From: Verrucomicrobiota bacterium
GTDB lineage: Bacteria > Verrucomicrobiota > Verrucomicrobiia > Opitutales > Opitutaceae
DNA length: 64,000 nucleotides
Reading direction: 5' to 3'
NCBI GenBank assembly: GCA_023391285.1
Contig: JAEWBF010000126.1
Location: forward strand, 124,001 to 188,000
Made by a program: the position numbers and the translations under genes. Below the pieces are notes generated by a model. The model was not told the DNA's origin and made no database searches. It saw only the letters and a list, made by a program, of their open reading frames with translations. Positions 40,937-49,657 of the stretch are shown here, in pieces (within the stretch, counting starts at the first letter, position 1; each line of letters opens with the position of its first letter).

Positions 40937-40968
40937 AACCACGAATGGACACTCATGGACACGAATGG
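40937..40968. repeat. CCACGAATGGACACTCATGG repeat
   Basis: AACCACGAATGGACACTCAT followed by GGACACGAATGG; second copy within 70 bases, downstream of the DUF4254 gene on its strand. Confidence 0.7.
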
Positions 40969-40993
40969 CGGCTGACGCGGGCGTCGCGGGTGA

Positions 40994-41587
40994 TCAGTTG
41001 GACGCCTGCGCGCGGCGGTAGAGCTGCGGGTTGAGCGCGGGGTCGTTATACATCTTGAACTGGAAATAGACGGAGAACGTGCGGCGGCGCGCGATGACGT
41101 CGGCGAGTAGCTCTGCGAGGCAGTTGACGAGATCGGCGCGTTGGACGCGGATGCGCGCGAGCTTTTCGCCGCATTTTTCGCGGTGTTCGGCGGAGGCGTC
41201 GGTGCGGACGGTTTCCTCGTGCATGTGAAATTCCTTGAGCGCGAGGATGGAGAGGCGGTCGATCATCATGCCGGGTGTTTCCGAATTGCGCGGGCAGTCG
41301 GACGTCGGCGGCTGGAGGGCAGCGACGATGGCCTTGTCCATTTCCTCGATGAAGTTGTTTCGTTCCTGGTTGAAGCGGTCGATATTGCGCTTCGCGCGAT
41401 AGACCGCCTCGAAGCCGAGGTCGTCGCGGCGCGCGACATCCTCTTCGTGCCAGAGCTGAAAATTGCGCAGATGATTTTGTTGAACGAGGAGCGCGAAACC
41501 CTCGCCGGTGGCGGCGGGCGTGACGTCGTGCCAGCGCGCGGTGAGGTCGGTTTGCAATGCGGCGATGTCAGTGGCGGAAAAACTCAT
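40994..41587 (-). CDS. DUF4254 protein
   Basis: A 197-residue all-helical cytosolic protein of the DUF4254 family. Recognisable parts are QQNHLRNFQLWHEEDVARR, FEAVYRAKRNIDRFNQERNNFIEEMD, MIDRLSILALKEFHMHEE and SVYFQFKMYNDPALNPQLY. The family has no established function but recurs beside GT9 heptosyltransferases in Bacteroidota and Verrucomicrobiota, as here. A role in LPS-core sugar handling is therefore a reasonable inference. It is divergent from the GT9 gene starting at 41647, with 59 bases between starts. Confidence 0.83.
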   Translation of the reverse strand: MSFSATDIAALQTDLTARWHDVTPAATGEGFALLVQQNHLRNFQLWHEEDVARRDDLGFEAVYRAKRNIDRFNQERNNFIEEMDKAIVAALQPPTSDCPRNSETPGMMIDRLSILALKEFHMHEETVRTDASAEHREKCGEKLARIRVQRADLVNCLAELLADVIARRRTFSVYFQFKMYNDPALNPQLYRRAQASN

Positions 41588-41646
41588 GCGTGAAGGGAAT
41601 GGAGTTGAACGAAAGCGGGGCGGACACAAGCCTGCGCGCTCTGCGC

Positions 41647-42597
41647 ATGCACCGACTTCTCGTGATCAAGCCGTCGTCACTGGGCGACATCGTGCACGGG
41701 CTGCAAGTGGTGCAGCGGGCGGTTCAGGCGCGTCCGGAACTGCGGGTGAGCTGGGTGGTGCGCGAGCGGTTTGCCGGGCTGGTGCAAGCGGCGCCGTTTG
41801 TGAGCGAGGTGATCATTTTCCGGCGGCGGGATGGATGGCCGGCGTTTGTGCGTTTGTTGCGGCAGTTGAAAGCGGGGCAGTGGGATCAGGTGTGGGACAT
41901 GCAAGGCTTGTTGCGATCCGCGTTGATGACGGCGGCGGCGCAGGCTCCGGTGAAATGGGGCCGGCCGGATGCGCGGGAAGGATCGGGTTGGTTTTATCAT
42001 CGGCGGGTGACGGAGCCGAAAGGGCCGGGGCCGCATCATGCGATCGAAGTGCTGCTGCCGTTTTTGCAGACGGTCGATCTGCCGATCGAGTGGAGCGAGC
42101 AGCCGCTCGAGTTGAAGCCCGACGAGACGTTTGGCTGGGAGAGGTTTTTCGTCGGAGATCCGCGGGAGACCTTTGTGATCTTCACGGACAGCCGCGGCGC
42201 GGGGAAAGAGTGGAAACGCTATGAGGAGTTGATGAAGGGAATTTTGGATACAATCCCCGGCAGCCGGATCGCGTGGTGTGCGGGGAAGAAGGCGGAGCCG
42301 CCGTTTGCGGCGCCGGCGGAGCGGTTCCTCAATCTGACGGGGTGTTCGCTGGCGGAGATGATTGCGCTGGTGCGGCAGAAGTCGGTGTTCGTGGGGAACG
42401 ACAGCGGGCCGATGCATTTGTCGGCGGCGGTCGGCAATCGCGTGCTGGCGATTTTCGGGCCGACATCGCCGCGACGGTTTGGGCCGTTTCCGTTGGAGTC
42501 GGCGCGGCATGCGGCGGTGGTGGCGCCGGGAGGAAAGCTGCGCGAACTCGCGCCGCCGGTGGTGTTGAAAGCGCTCGAGGAATTGCGGCGGCGGTGA
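41647..42597 (+). CDS. GT9 glycosyltransferase (heptosyltransferase family), copy 3
   Basis: GT9 protein of 316 residues. It starts MHRLLVIKPSSLGDIVHGLQV, the canonical SSLGD motif, and has VGNDSGPMHLSAAVGNRVLAIFGP in the C-terminal half. It is likely an LPS core heptosyltransferase acting at the inner membrane. The following gene is a clear paralogue in the same orientation, 106 bases on. The intervening space contains ACAAACGC and its complement GCGTTTGT about 40 bases apart. Substrate details are unknown. Upstream in-frame codons overlap the DUF4254 leader and were rejected. Confidence 0.9.
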   Translation: MHRLLVIKPSSLGDIVHGLQVVQRAVQARPELRVSWVVRERFAGLVQAAPFVSEVIIFRRRDGWPAFVRLLRQLKAGQWDQVWDMQGLLRSALMTAAAQAPVKWGRPDAREGSGWFYHRRVTEPKGPGPHHAIEVLLPFLQTVDLPIEWSEQPLELKPDETFGWERFFVGDPRETFVIFTDSRGAGKEWKRYEELMKGILDTIPGSRIAWCAGKKAEPPFAAPAERFLNLTGCSLAEMIALVRQKSVFVGNDSGPMHLSAAVGNRVLAIFGPTSPRRFGPFPLESARHAAVVAPGGKLRELAPPVVLKALEELRRR

Positions 42598-42703
42598 CGT
42601 AACAAACGCGCAAAACCATGATGATGGCACCATTCGCGTTTGCGTTTGTCGCACCGGACGGAAGTTTCGAGTCCGCTTCACGAACGCCGCGCTTACTGTT
42701 GTC

Positions 42704-43669
42704 ATGCCACATGTTCTAATCATCAAACCCTCCTCGCTGGCCGACATCGTTCACGGTTTGCAGGTGGCGACGTCGATGAAGGCGCAGTGCGAGGATTTGG
42801 AGATCTCGTGGATCGTGCGCGACATTTATGCGCCGCTCGTGCAAGCGTGTGCGGCGGTCGATCACGTGCACGTATTTCAGCGGAAAGGCGGCGCGAAAGG
42901 CTTTGTGAAGCTGATCGCCGAACTGCGGAAGACGAAGTTCGACTACGTATTCGATTTTCAAGGACTGCTCCGGACGGGGCTCATGACCTCGCGGGTGCGG
43001 GCGAGGAAGAAGATCGGGCGGAGCGATGCGCGAGAAATGTCGGGGATTTTCTACGACCAGAAAGTGCCGCTGCCGCCGGAAGGGCGGAAGAGCCACGCGA
43101 TCGACATCCTGCTGCAGTTTTGTCCGATCCTCGGCGCGAAGCCGGAGTTGAAGGGTATTTTGAAGTTCAAGACGACGGAGACGTTGAAGCTCAAGTTCGC
43201 GGAGGGGCGTGGCGGTTCGAAGCCGGTCGTGATCTTCCCGGACAGCCGCCGTTCGGAGAAACGCTGGAATGGATTCAAGCAGCTGACGGCGCTGATCCTG
43301 AAGCACGACAAGTCGCGCAAAGTGATTTGGGCCGGGAGCGAAGTGGTGCCGGATCGCGGGCTGTTTTTGCCTTCGCGGTTTTTGAACCTGACGGGCAACA
43401 CGAGCCTTCTGTCGCTGCCGGCGCTGATCAAGCGGGCGCATTGGGTGATTTCGAACGATAGCGGCGCGATGCATCTGGCGGCGGCGCTCGGGGTGCCGAC
43501 GCTGGCGGTGTTTGGGCCGACGGATCCGCGGACGTGCGGGCCGTATCCGTTGGAAGCGCCCACGAATGTGGTGGTGCAGGCGCCGGTGCGGAATTTGAAG
43601 CTGCTGACGGCGCGAGATGTTTATCTGCGGTGGCAGAGCGCGGAAACGCGTTTGGCGAAAGCGAAGTAG
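42704..43669 (+). CDS. GT9 glycosyltransferase paralogue, copy 4 (SLAD variant)
   Basis: GT9 protein of 321 residues, sister of the preceding gene (both have IKPSSLxDIVHGLQV). The usually invariant Gly of the SLGD motif is Ala here (SLADIVHG), while the neighbouring Asp is kept. WVISNDSGAMHLAAALGVPTLAVFGPTDPRTCGPYPLE marks the donor-binding half. It probably extends the LPS core. The changed motif may alter donor preference or rate. A pyrimidine-rich tract precedes the ATG instead of a Shine-Dalgarno. Confidence 0.9.
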   Translation: MPHVLIIKPSSLADIVHGLQVATSMKAQCEDLEISWIVRDIYAPLVQACAAVDHVHVFQRKGGAKGFVKLIAELRKTKFDYVFDFQGLLRTGLMTSRVRARKKIGRSDAREMSGIFYDQKVPLPPEGRKSHAIDILLQFCPILGAKPELKGILKFKTTETLKLKFAEGRGGSKPVVIFPDSRRSEKRWNGFKQLTALILKHDKSRKVIWAGSEVVPDRGLFLPSRFLNLTGNTSLLSLPALIKRAHWVISNDSGAMHLAAALGVPTLAVFGPTDPRTCGPYPLEAPTNVVVQAPVRNLKLLTARDVYLRWQSAETRLAKAK

Positions 43670-43680
43670 CCGCGATTGTT

Positions 43681-43697
43681 CGGGGGCGAGCCGCTCG
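43681..43697. repeat. GGGCGAGCCGCTCG element at a convergent junction
   Basis: CGGGGGCGAGCCGCTCG, a short copy of the GGGCGAGCCG family, lies between the convergent GT9 copy 4 and the uncharacterised membrane protein. Confidence 0.5.
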
Positions 43698-43708
43698 ATT
43701 ACAGGATT

Positions 43709-44950
43709 CTATAGATCCTTGCGGCGGAAGGCGCGCAGGGTGAGGGGCGGGTCGGCGGGATAAAAAGCGATCACGTCGGCGAGATTCATCAGGATCCAAG
43801 GCATGACTTCGGAGGCGCCGTTTTTGGTGAAGACGACGTCGCCGGCGATATAAACGCACGAGTGGATGATGGAGCCGTCGGCTTTGGAAAAGGTGATGAT
43901 GTCGCCGAAGACGGGGGTGCCGGTGATGGGCAGGTATTCGGTTTCGAAAGCGATGCGGACCTTGTCGATGTCGGCGAAGCGTTCGTCGGGTGGATGGTTG
44001 AAAAAGTTGAGGGACGTCCAGTGGCAATCGTGGCTGTTCTGGATGGGATCGCTGGAGGGCGGACGGTAGGTGAAGAGGTGGCTGCGCGCGAAGGCCGGCA
44101 GGAGATGGGCGATATCGATGGTGGTGCCGGCGGGACGTTTGGAGATTGATTTGAGGAGGGCGCGGAGGTCTTTGTTGCGCGGGCCACGGCCCCAATAGTC
44201 GGAGAGCTCTTCGATATCGGAATCGGGACCGACGCGGAGTTTGACGAGGAGCGTGGACTTTCGAGCGAGCGTGCGGATGAGGCGGAGGCGCTCGGCGCGC
44301 GAAGGGATGAGCGGCAGGACGGCGGGGTGGTCGGAGAAGAGCAACGATGTGCCGCGACGGTAGAGAAGGCGTTGAACGAGGGCGAGGGTGTCGGGAGAAA
44401 GGCCGCTGTCGGCGAACCATTCTTCGGCGGTGTCGGCGCGGAAACGGAAAGGTTCGTTTTGGTCCGGATTTTCGGGAAACGACGAAAGCACCGAATAGAT
44501 GGTGGTGCGCGCATGGGAATCGAGCCCGAGCACGAGTTCCGCGGGGGGGCGAACCACGAGTTGTCCGGCAGGTGAGTGGGTGGACGCGTCGAGGAGGGCG
44601 ATGTCGCGATCGGTGAGACGGGCGTCGCGCCAGAGCGTGGCGAGGGAATCGGGAGTGAATCCGGGGAAAGTCCAGACGATGGGAGTGGGGCGGATGTAGT
44701 CGTCGGGCGTAAATTCATCGGGCGGCTCGATGACGAGGCGCGAGTATTGCACATCGCCCCACGGGCCCGGCTGGCATTGAACAACATCGTCATCGGTCGA
44801 GCTGCCGATGGCGGGCGCGGGCCGAGAGGTGTCGGCGGGCGACGTGTTCGCGGTGAAACGCGGATACAGGATCAAGCCGATGACGATAAGCCACGGGCAA
44901 AGCAGGAGCGCGCCGAAGAAGTAGAGGGCGCGTCGACTGAATTGAAACAA
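43709..44950 (-). CDS. Membrane-anchored protein with possible papain-like (NlpC/P60-type) C-terminus
   Basis: A 413-residue protein that I cannot name. A transmembrane helix (about 8-30) anchors a large domain outside the cytoplasm. The last 105 residues have features of an NlpC/P60-like cysteine amidase: Cys309 in NSHDCHWTSLNFF, then GDIITFSKADGSIIHS with His363, then CVYIAGDVVFTKNGAS. Whether Cys309 is a nucleophile is uncertain. The start is taken as TTG 44950. The only upstream ATG would place it 13 bases from the divergent serS start, leaving no promoter room. The gene is convergent with GT9 copy 4. Confidence 0.55.
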   Translation of the reverse strand: MFQFSRRALYFFGALLLCPWLIVIGLILYPRFTANTSPADTSRPAPAIGSSTDDDVVQCQPGPWGDVQYSRLVIEPPDEFTPDDYIRPTPIVWTFPGFTPDSLATLWRDARLTDRDIALLDASTHSPAGQLVVRPPAELVLGLDSHARTTIYSVLSSFPENPDQNEPFRFRADTAEEWFADSGLSPDTLALVQRLLYRRGTSLLFSDHPAVLPLIPSRAERLRLIRTLARKSTLLVKLRVGPDSDIEELSDYWGRGPRNKDLRALLKSISKRPAGTTIDIAHLLPAFARSHLFTYRPPSSDPIQNSHDCHWTSLNFFNHPPDERFADIDKVRIAFETEYLPITGTPVFGDIITFSKADGSIIHSCVYIAGDVVFTKNGASEVMPWILMNLADVIAFYPADPPLTLRAFRRKDL

Positions 44951-45116
44951 AGTGCCGGCCGGCGGTGGGGGGACGTTGCTAATGGTCGGAGAGGTTGCGC
45001 GCGTGATCTTCGAAACGGGCGGGGCTGAGTCGATGGGGAAATGGCGGAGCGGTGGAGCGTGCGCCGGCGGGATTTTGTTTGTTCTGGGAAAGGTGGGCGC
45101 CATACCTGAGCGCTCC

Positions 45117-46388
45117 ATGTTGGACGCCAAACTACTCCGTGAGAGTCCGGATCTCGTGCGCGCTGCGATCGCAAAGAAGCACCTCGACGTGAACGTCGAC
45201 GAGGTGCTGGCCATCGATACGGAATGGCGGACGCTGTTGCGCGAAGTGGAGGGGTTGCGGGCGACGCAGAAGGCGGCGAATACGGCGATGGCGGCGTTGC
45301 CGAAAGGCACGCCGGAGTTCGCGGCCAAAGTGGCGGAGATGAAGACGGTTTCGCAGCAAGTGCGGGAGCGGGAAGGAAAGTTGAAAGAAATCGAGGAGAA
45401 GTTCCGGCAGGCGATGTTGTCGCTGCCGAACCTGCCGCATGCGACGGTGCCGGAAGGCCGGACGCCGGAGGAGAATGTGGTGTTTGGAACGCACGGGGAC
45501 GCGGCGGTGGCGAAACCGCATGCGCTGCCGCATTGGGAAATCGGTGGATTCGAGCGGCTGTTCGATTTTGGGCGGGGCGCGAAGGTCACGGGAGCGGGCT
45601 TTCCGTTCTTCGTGGGGGATGGGGCGCGGTTGGTGCGGGCGCTGTTGCAGTTCTTCCTCGATGAGAATTCAAAAGCTGGATACGTGGAGGTCGCTCCGCC
45701 GATCTTCGTGAACGCGGCGAGCGCGACGGCGACCGGGCAGCTGCCGGACAAGGAAGGGCAGATGTATGAGACGACGCCGGATCATCTTTATGCGGTGCCG
45801 ACGGCGGAGGTGCCGCTGACGAATTTCTTCCGTGACGAGATCGTGGACGAGGCGGTGCTGCCGATTTACCGCTGTGCGTATACGCCGTGTTTTCGGCGGG
45901 AGGCGGGCAGTTATGGCAAGGACGTGCGCGGATTGAACCGGCTGCATCAGTTCGACAAAGTCGAGCTGTTGAAGTGGGTGCATCCGGAGACGAGCTATGA
46001 CGAATTGGAGAAGTTGCGGGGGGATGCGGAACGATTGCTGCAGAAGTTGGAGCTGCCCTATCGCATTCTGTTGATGTGCGGCGGGGATCTCGGGTTTGCC
46101 CAGTCGAAGAAATACGATCTCGAGGTCTGGGCGGCGGGCCAGAAGCGGTGGTTGGAGGTGTCGAGCTGCTCGAACTTCGAAGCGTTCCAGGCGCGACGGG
46201 CGCAGATCCGTTATCGGTCGAAGGAAGGGGGCAAGCCGGAGCTCGTGCACACGTTGAACGGATCCGGGCTGGCGGTGCCGCGGGTGCTGGCGGCGTTGTT
46301 GGAGAACAATCTCGAGGCGGATGGGCGCGTGCGGATTCCGGCGGCGCTGGTGCCGTATTTCGGGAAGGATTATCTGAGTTTCAGCTGA
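45117..46388 (+). CDS. serS: Seryl-tRNA synthetase
   Basis: Class II aminoacyl-tRNA synthetase charging tRNA-Ser (and tRNA-Sec where present), 423 residues, the normal length. An N-terminal coiled-coil arm (about 1-105, LLREVEGLRATQKAANTAMAAL and EFAAKVAEMKTVSQQVREREGKLKEIEEKF) grips the long variable arm of the tRNA. Motif 2 is FRREAGSYGKDVRGLNRLHQFDKVELL. Motif 3 is NGSGLAVPRVLAALLENN. The tilS gene begins 23 bases after the stop, so the two are probably co-transcribed. The ATG was chosen at MLDAKLLRESPDLVR, the family start. Confidence 0.97.
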   Translation: MLDAKLLRESPDLVRAAIAKKHLDVNVDEVLAIDTEWRTLLREVEGLRATQKAANTAMAALPKGTPEFAAKVAEMKTVSQQVREREGKLKEIEEKFRQAMLSLPNLPHATVPEGRTPEENVVFGTHGDAAVAKPHALPHWEIGGFERLFDFGRGAKVTGAGFPFFVGDGARLVRALLQFFLDENSKAGYVEVAPPIFVNAASATATGQLPDKEGQMYETTPDHLYAVPTAEVPLTNFFRDEIVDEAVLPIYRCAYTPCFRREAGSYGKDVRGLNRLHQFDKVELLKWVHPETSYDELEKLRGDAERLLQKLELPYRILLMCGGDLGFAQSKKYDLEVWAAGQKRWLEVSSCSNFEAFQARRAQIRYRSKEGGKPELVHTLNGSGLAVPRVLAALLENNLEADGRVRIPAALVPYFGKDYLSFS

Positions 46389-46411
46389 GCGCGCAGGCGC
46401 TCTTGGATCGG

Positions 46412-47440
46412 ATGCCAGCGCGCAAAACCAACCGATGGCAGGTGGTGGCGGAGCGGCTGGCGGCGGCGATTCCGCGGGAGCGACTGCATCCGGCGGTGGT
46501 GCGGTGGTCGGAGACGAGTGGCGAGGAACGGTGGGCGATCGCTTTTTCGGGCGGGGCGGACTCGCTGATGATGTTGTTGCTGGTTTGGGCGCACTGGCCG
46601 GACCGACGGAAGAAACTTCACGTGCTTCATTTCAATCATCGCTTGCGGGGGCGGGCGGCGGCGGAAGACGCGCGGTTTTGCCGGCGGGTTTGTGCGGGAT
46701 TAAAGGTGGTATTGCGGGTGGGAGAGTGGGCGGAAGCGACAGCGGAAGCGACGGAGGCGGAAGCGCGGACGGCGCGCTTCGGGTTTTTCAGGACGGAGAT
46801 GGGAAAGGTGAACGCGCGGGCCTTATGGACGGCGCATCAGCAGGATGATATTGCGGAGACGATGTTGATGCGGATCGCGCGTGGCAGCGGAAGCAGCGGG
46901 CTGGCGGCGCCCCGGCCGGTGCAAAGAATGGCGGACGGACGCGTGCATGTGCGGCCCCTGTTGACGCTGGCGAAGAGCGAGATCGAAGCGGCGTTGTCGG
47001 CGCTGAAAGTGCGATGGCGAGTGGATGCGACGAATGCGGGACGGGTGTTTTTACGGAATCGGATGCGTCACGACGTGCTGCCGGTGTGGCGTGCGGCCGT
47101 CGCGGGGCGCGATGCGATGGCGGGTGCGGCTTTATCGCGGCAGATGCTCGAGGAGGATGATGAAGCGATGGACTTTTGGGTGGACGACGTGCGGGCGATT
47201 GGCGCGCGAGGCGAGTTGCGATGGAAACGACTCGCGGGGAAGCCGCGCGGTTTGGTGCGTCGGGCGCTTTTGCGGTGGCTGACGCAGCACGGACGGGCGG
47301 GAACGTTGTCGCGGCAAGGTTTCGAGGCGTTGCTGACCGACGTGATGCGGGGGCGCAGAACGCGACACAGTTTGGGGAAGAGCGCGATGGTGGAGATTGG
47401 GCGAACGAGCGCGCGAATCGTAACAAATCCGGAAAACTAG
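46412..47440 (+). CDS. tilS: tRNA(Ile)-lysidine synthase
   Basis: Enzyme that attaches lysine to C34 of the CAU-anticodon tRNA-Ile, so that it reads AUA and is charged with isoleucine. The 342-residue protein has the N-type ATP pyrophosphatase loop SGGADS (46-51), HFNHRLRG, and the family region TAHQQDDIAETMLMRIARGSGSSGLAA. RNRMRHDVLPVW lies downstream. It sits between serS and ftsH; tilS beside ftsH is a conserved ancient neighbourhood (tilS-hpt-ftsH in Firmicutes). ATG 46412 follows the family alignment. Confidence 0.93.
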   Translation: MPARKTNRWQVVAERLAAAIPRERLHPAVVRWSETSGEERWAIAFSGGADSLMMLLLVWAHWPDRRKKLHVLHFNHRLRGRAAAEDARFCRRVCAGLKVVLRVGEWAEATAEATEAEARTARFGFFRTEMGKVNARALWTAHQQDDIAETMLMRIARGSGSSGLAAPRPVQRMADGRVHVRPLLTLAKSEIEAALSALKVRWRVDATNAGRVFLRNRMRHDVLPVWRAAVAGRDAMAGAALSRQMLEEDDEAMDFWVDDVRAIGARGELRWKRLAGKPRGLVRRALLRWLTQHGRAGTLSRQGFEALLTDVMRGRRTRHSLGKSAMVEIGRTSARIVTNPEN

Positions 47441-47516
47441 CGCGGCATTTCCACCGTGGCGCCAATTGACTTATGGCAGCGGAACATCCACTTTCGCACG
47501 TTATCCCACTCTATAA

Positions 47517-49535
47517 ATGTCTGAACTCGACAATAAGAAGAAACGGCGTCCGCTGAAAAGCCTTCCCCCTGATCGGTTTCAACCGAAGGTGCTGATCTTT
47601 TTCCTGGCGCTCTTTCTTGCGGCGTTGGCTTTGCTTTTCCTTTCGCCGGCGCGACTGACCTCGCCCGCGATGCTCAAGATCCAGGCGGTTGTGGAGATGG
47701 CGGAGCAGGGGAAGATTCGCGAAGGCGTGATCCAGCCGGACGCGTCCGGCGGCCGCGACTGGGTGGTGATCACCGGTAAGACAAAAGAGGATACGGTGTT
47801 GCAGAGCGATCGCGGCGAGACTCACCAGTTTCGCGCGGCGGGTCGTTTGACGGACGCGAACATGGAGCGGCTGCAGCGCTCGCAATCGTTTACCGAACAG
47901 CCGGCCACGACGATGTTCACACAAATCGCGGCGCAGGTGGTGCCGTTTCTGATCATCATCGGTCTGTTGTATTTCCTCTTCGTGCGGCAATTGCGTCAGG
48001 CGGGCAAAGGCGCGCTGAGCTTTGGCAAGAGCCGGGCGAAGTTGCTGACGCGCGATCGCGACAAAGTGACGTTCGCGGACGTGGCGGGCTGCGATGAGGC
48101 CAAGGAAGAGGTGAGCGAAATCGTCGAATTTTTGAAGGATCCGAAGAAGTTCACCAAGATGGGCGGCAAGATTCCAAAGGGAATCCTGATGGTGGGCCCT
48201 CCTGGCACGGGCAAAACGTTGCTGGCGAAAGCGGTGGCGGGCGAAGCAGACGTCCCGTTCTTTTCGATCTCAGGCTCGGATTTCGTGGAAATGTTTGTGG
48301 GCGTGGGCGCGAGCCGCGTTCGCGACATGTTCGAGCAAGGCCGCAAGAGCGCGCCCTGCCTGATCTTCATCGATGAAATCGATGCGGTGGGCCGTCAGCG
48401 CGGTGCGGGCTTGGGCGGCGGCAACGATGAGCGGGAGCAGACGTTGAACTCGTTGCTCGTCGAGATGGACGGTTTCGACACCACGGAAGGTGTCATCATC
48501 ATCGCGGCGACCAACCGGCCGGACGTGCTGGACAGTGCGTTGCTGCGGCCGGGCCGCTTCGATCGTCAGATTTACGTGGACCTGCCGGATTTGGTGGGTC
48601 GCGAGCAGATCCTGCGGGTGCATGCGCGCAAGATCACGCTGGCGGAGAACGTGGACCTCGCGGTGATCGCGCGGGGCACGCCGGGGCTTTCGGGCGCGGA
48701 GCTGGCGAACTTGTTGAACGAAGCGGCGTTGTTGGCGGCGCGACGCAACAAGAAGAAAGTCGAGATGATCGACGTCGACGACGCGCGCGAGAAGGTGCAA
48801 TTCGGTCGCGAGCGTCGGCGCGTGATGGACGACGAGGAGAAGAAGCTCACGGCGTATCACGAAGCTGGACACGCGCTCGTGCAAGCGGTCCTCGATGACG
48901 GCCACATGCCCGTGCACAAAGTCACGATTATTCCGCGTGGCCACAGCTTGGGCAGCACGATGTTCATTCCCAAGAAGGATGTGCTGACGCACGCGATGAA
49001 GCGGATGCTCAACCAGATCGCCATGGGGCTGGGCGGACGGATCGCGGAAGAACTCGTGATGGGCGACGTCTCGAGCGGCGCGGCTGGCGATATCAAGCAG
49101 GTGACGAAGATCGCGCGTCACATGGTATGCGACTGGGGCATGAGTTCGCTGGGAATGATTTCCTACGGCGAAAGTTCGGACACGGTGTTCCTCGGGCGCG
49201 AGATCACGCGGAATCAGGGCTACTCGGAAGAGACGGCGCGCAAGATCGACGCGGAAGTCTCCAGAATTATCGACGACCAGTATCGTCGGGCGAAGGATAT
49301 CATCGTCAGCCGGCGCGACGTGTTGGACAAGATTGCGGCGGCGTTGCTCGAGTTCGAGACGATCGAAGGAAAGCACGTGCTCGAGGTGCTTCAGTTCGGA
49401 GAGATTCGTTCGCCGATTCTGCGGGAAGTATCGCCGAAGTCGGAGGAGAAGCCGGGCAAAAAGACTCCCGGCAAGTCCTCGGCTCCGGAGGGGCTTGGCT
49501 CGGGAGGCGCGGCGCCGGCTCCGACGCCGGCCTGA
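47517..49535 (+). CDS. ftsH: FtsH, ATP-dependent membrane zinc protease
   Basis: Inner-membrane AAA+ metalloprotease that extracts and degrades misfolded membrane proteins and short-lived regulators. In many Gram-negatives it also controls LpxC and hence LPS amount. The 672 residues show TM1 (24-43), a periplasmic domain and TM2 (about 139-157). Walker A GPPGTGKT (227-234), Walker B LIFIDEIDAVG and the second region of homology ATNRPDVLDSALLRPGRFDR follow. The zinc motif is HEAGH (about 445). A Lys/Pro/Gly-rich tail ends the protein. A clear terminator follows. Its link to LPS control fits the envelope-gene context. Confidence 0.98.
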   Translation: MSELDNKKKRRPLKSLPPDRFQPKVLIFFLALFLAALALLFLSPARLTSPAMLKIQAVVEMAEQGKIREGVIQPDASGGRDWVVITGKTKEDTVLQSDRGETHQFRAAGRLTDANMERLQRSQSFTEQPATTMFTQIAAQVVPFLIIIGLLYFLFVRQLRQAGKGALSFGKSRAKLLTRDRDKVTFADVAGCDEAKEEVSEIVEFLKDPKKFTKMGGKIPKGILMVGPPGTGKTLLAKAVAGEADVPFFSISGSDFVEMFVGVGASRVRDMFEQGRKSAPCLIFIDEIDAVGRQRGAGLGGGNDEREQTLNSLLVEMDGFDTTEGVIIIAATNRPDVLDSALLRPGRFDRQIYVDLPDLVGREQILRVHARKITLAENVDLAVIARGTPGLSGAELANLLNEAALLAARRNKKKVEMIDVDDAREKVQFGRERRRVMDDEEKKLTAYHEAGHALVQAVLDDGHMPVHKVTIIPRGHSLGSTMFIPKKDVLTHAMKRMLNQIAMGLGGRIAEELVMGDVSSGAAGDIKQVTKIARHMVCDWGMSSLGMISYGESSDTVFLGREITRNQGYSEETARKIDAEVSRIIDDQYRRAKDIIVSRRDVLDKIAAALLEFETIEGKHVLEVLQFGEIRSPILREVSPKSEEKPGKKTPGKSSAPEGLGSGGAAPAPTPA

Positions 49536-49558
49536 GAAGGGCCACGGATTGTTTACCG

Positions 49559-49585
49559 AAGGCGCGGCGAACTCCGCGCCTTTTT
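49559..49585 (+). terminator. Intrinsic terminator of ftsH
   Basis: AAGGCGCGG (49559-49567), a 6-nt loop, CCGCGCCTT (49574-49582), then further T residues. It is correctly placed 24 bases after the ftsH stop. Confidence 0.88.
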
Positions 49586-49657
49586 CGTGGTCGGTAGCGC
49601 GCTCCCGAGAAATCGCCTTGGAAAGGCATCAAGGATCGGGATAACAGGAAATTATAC

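Noticed and set aside
38495..40975. An 826-codon plus-strand frame across two GT9 genes and the LpxL-type gene
   Set aside because: All three minus-strand genes there have intact family motifs. The plus frame is Gly/Glu/Ala-rich with no domain, typical of a GC-rich shadow.
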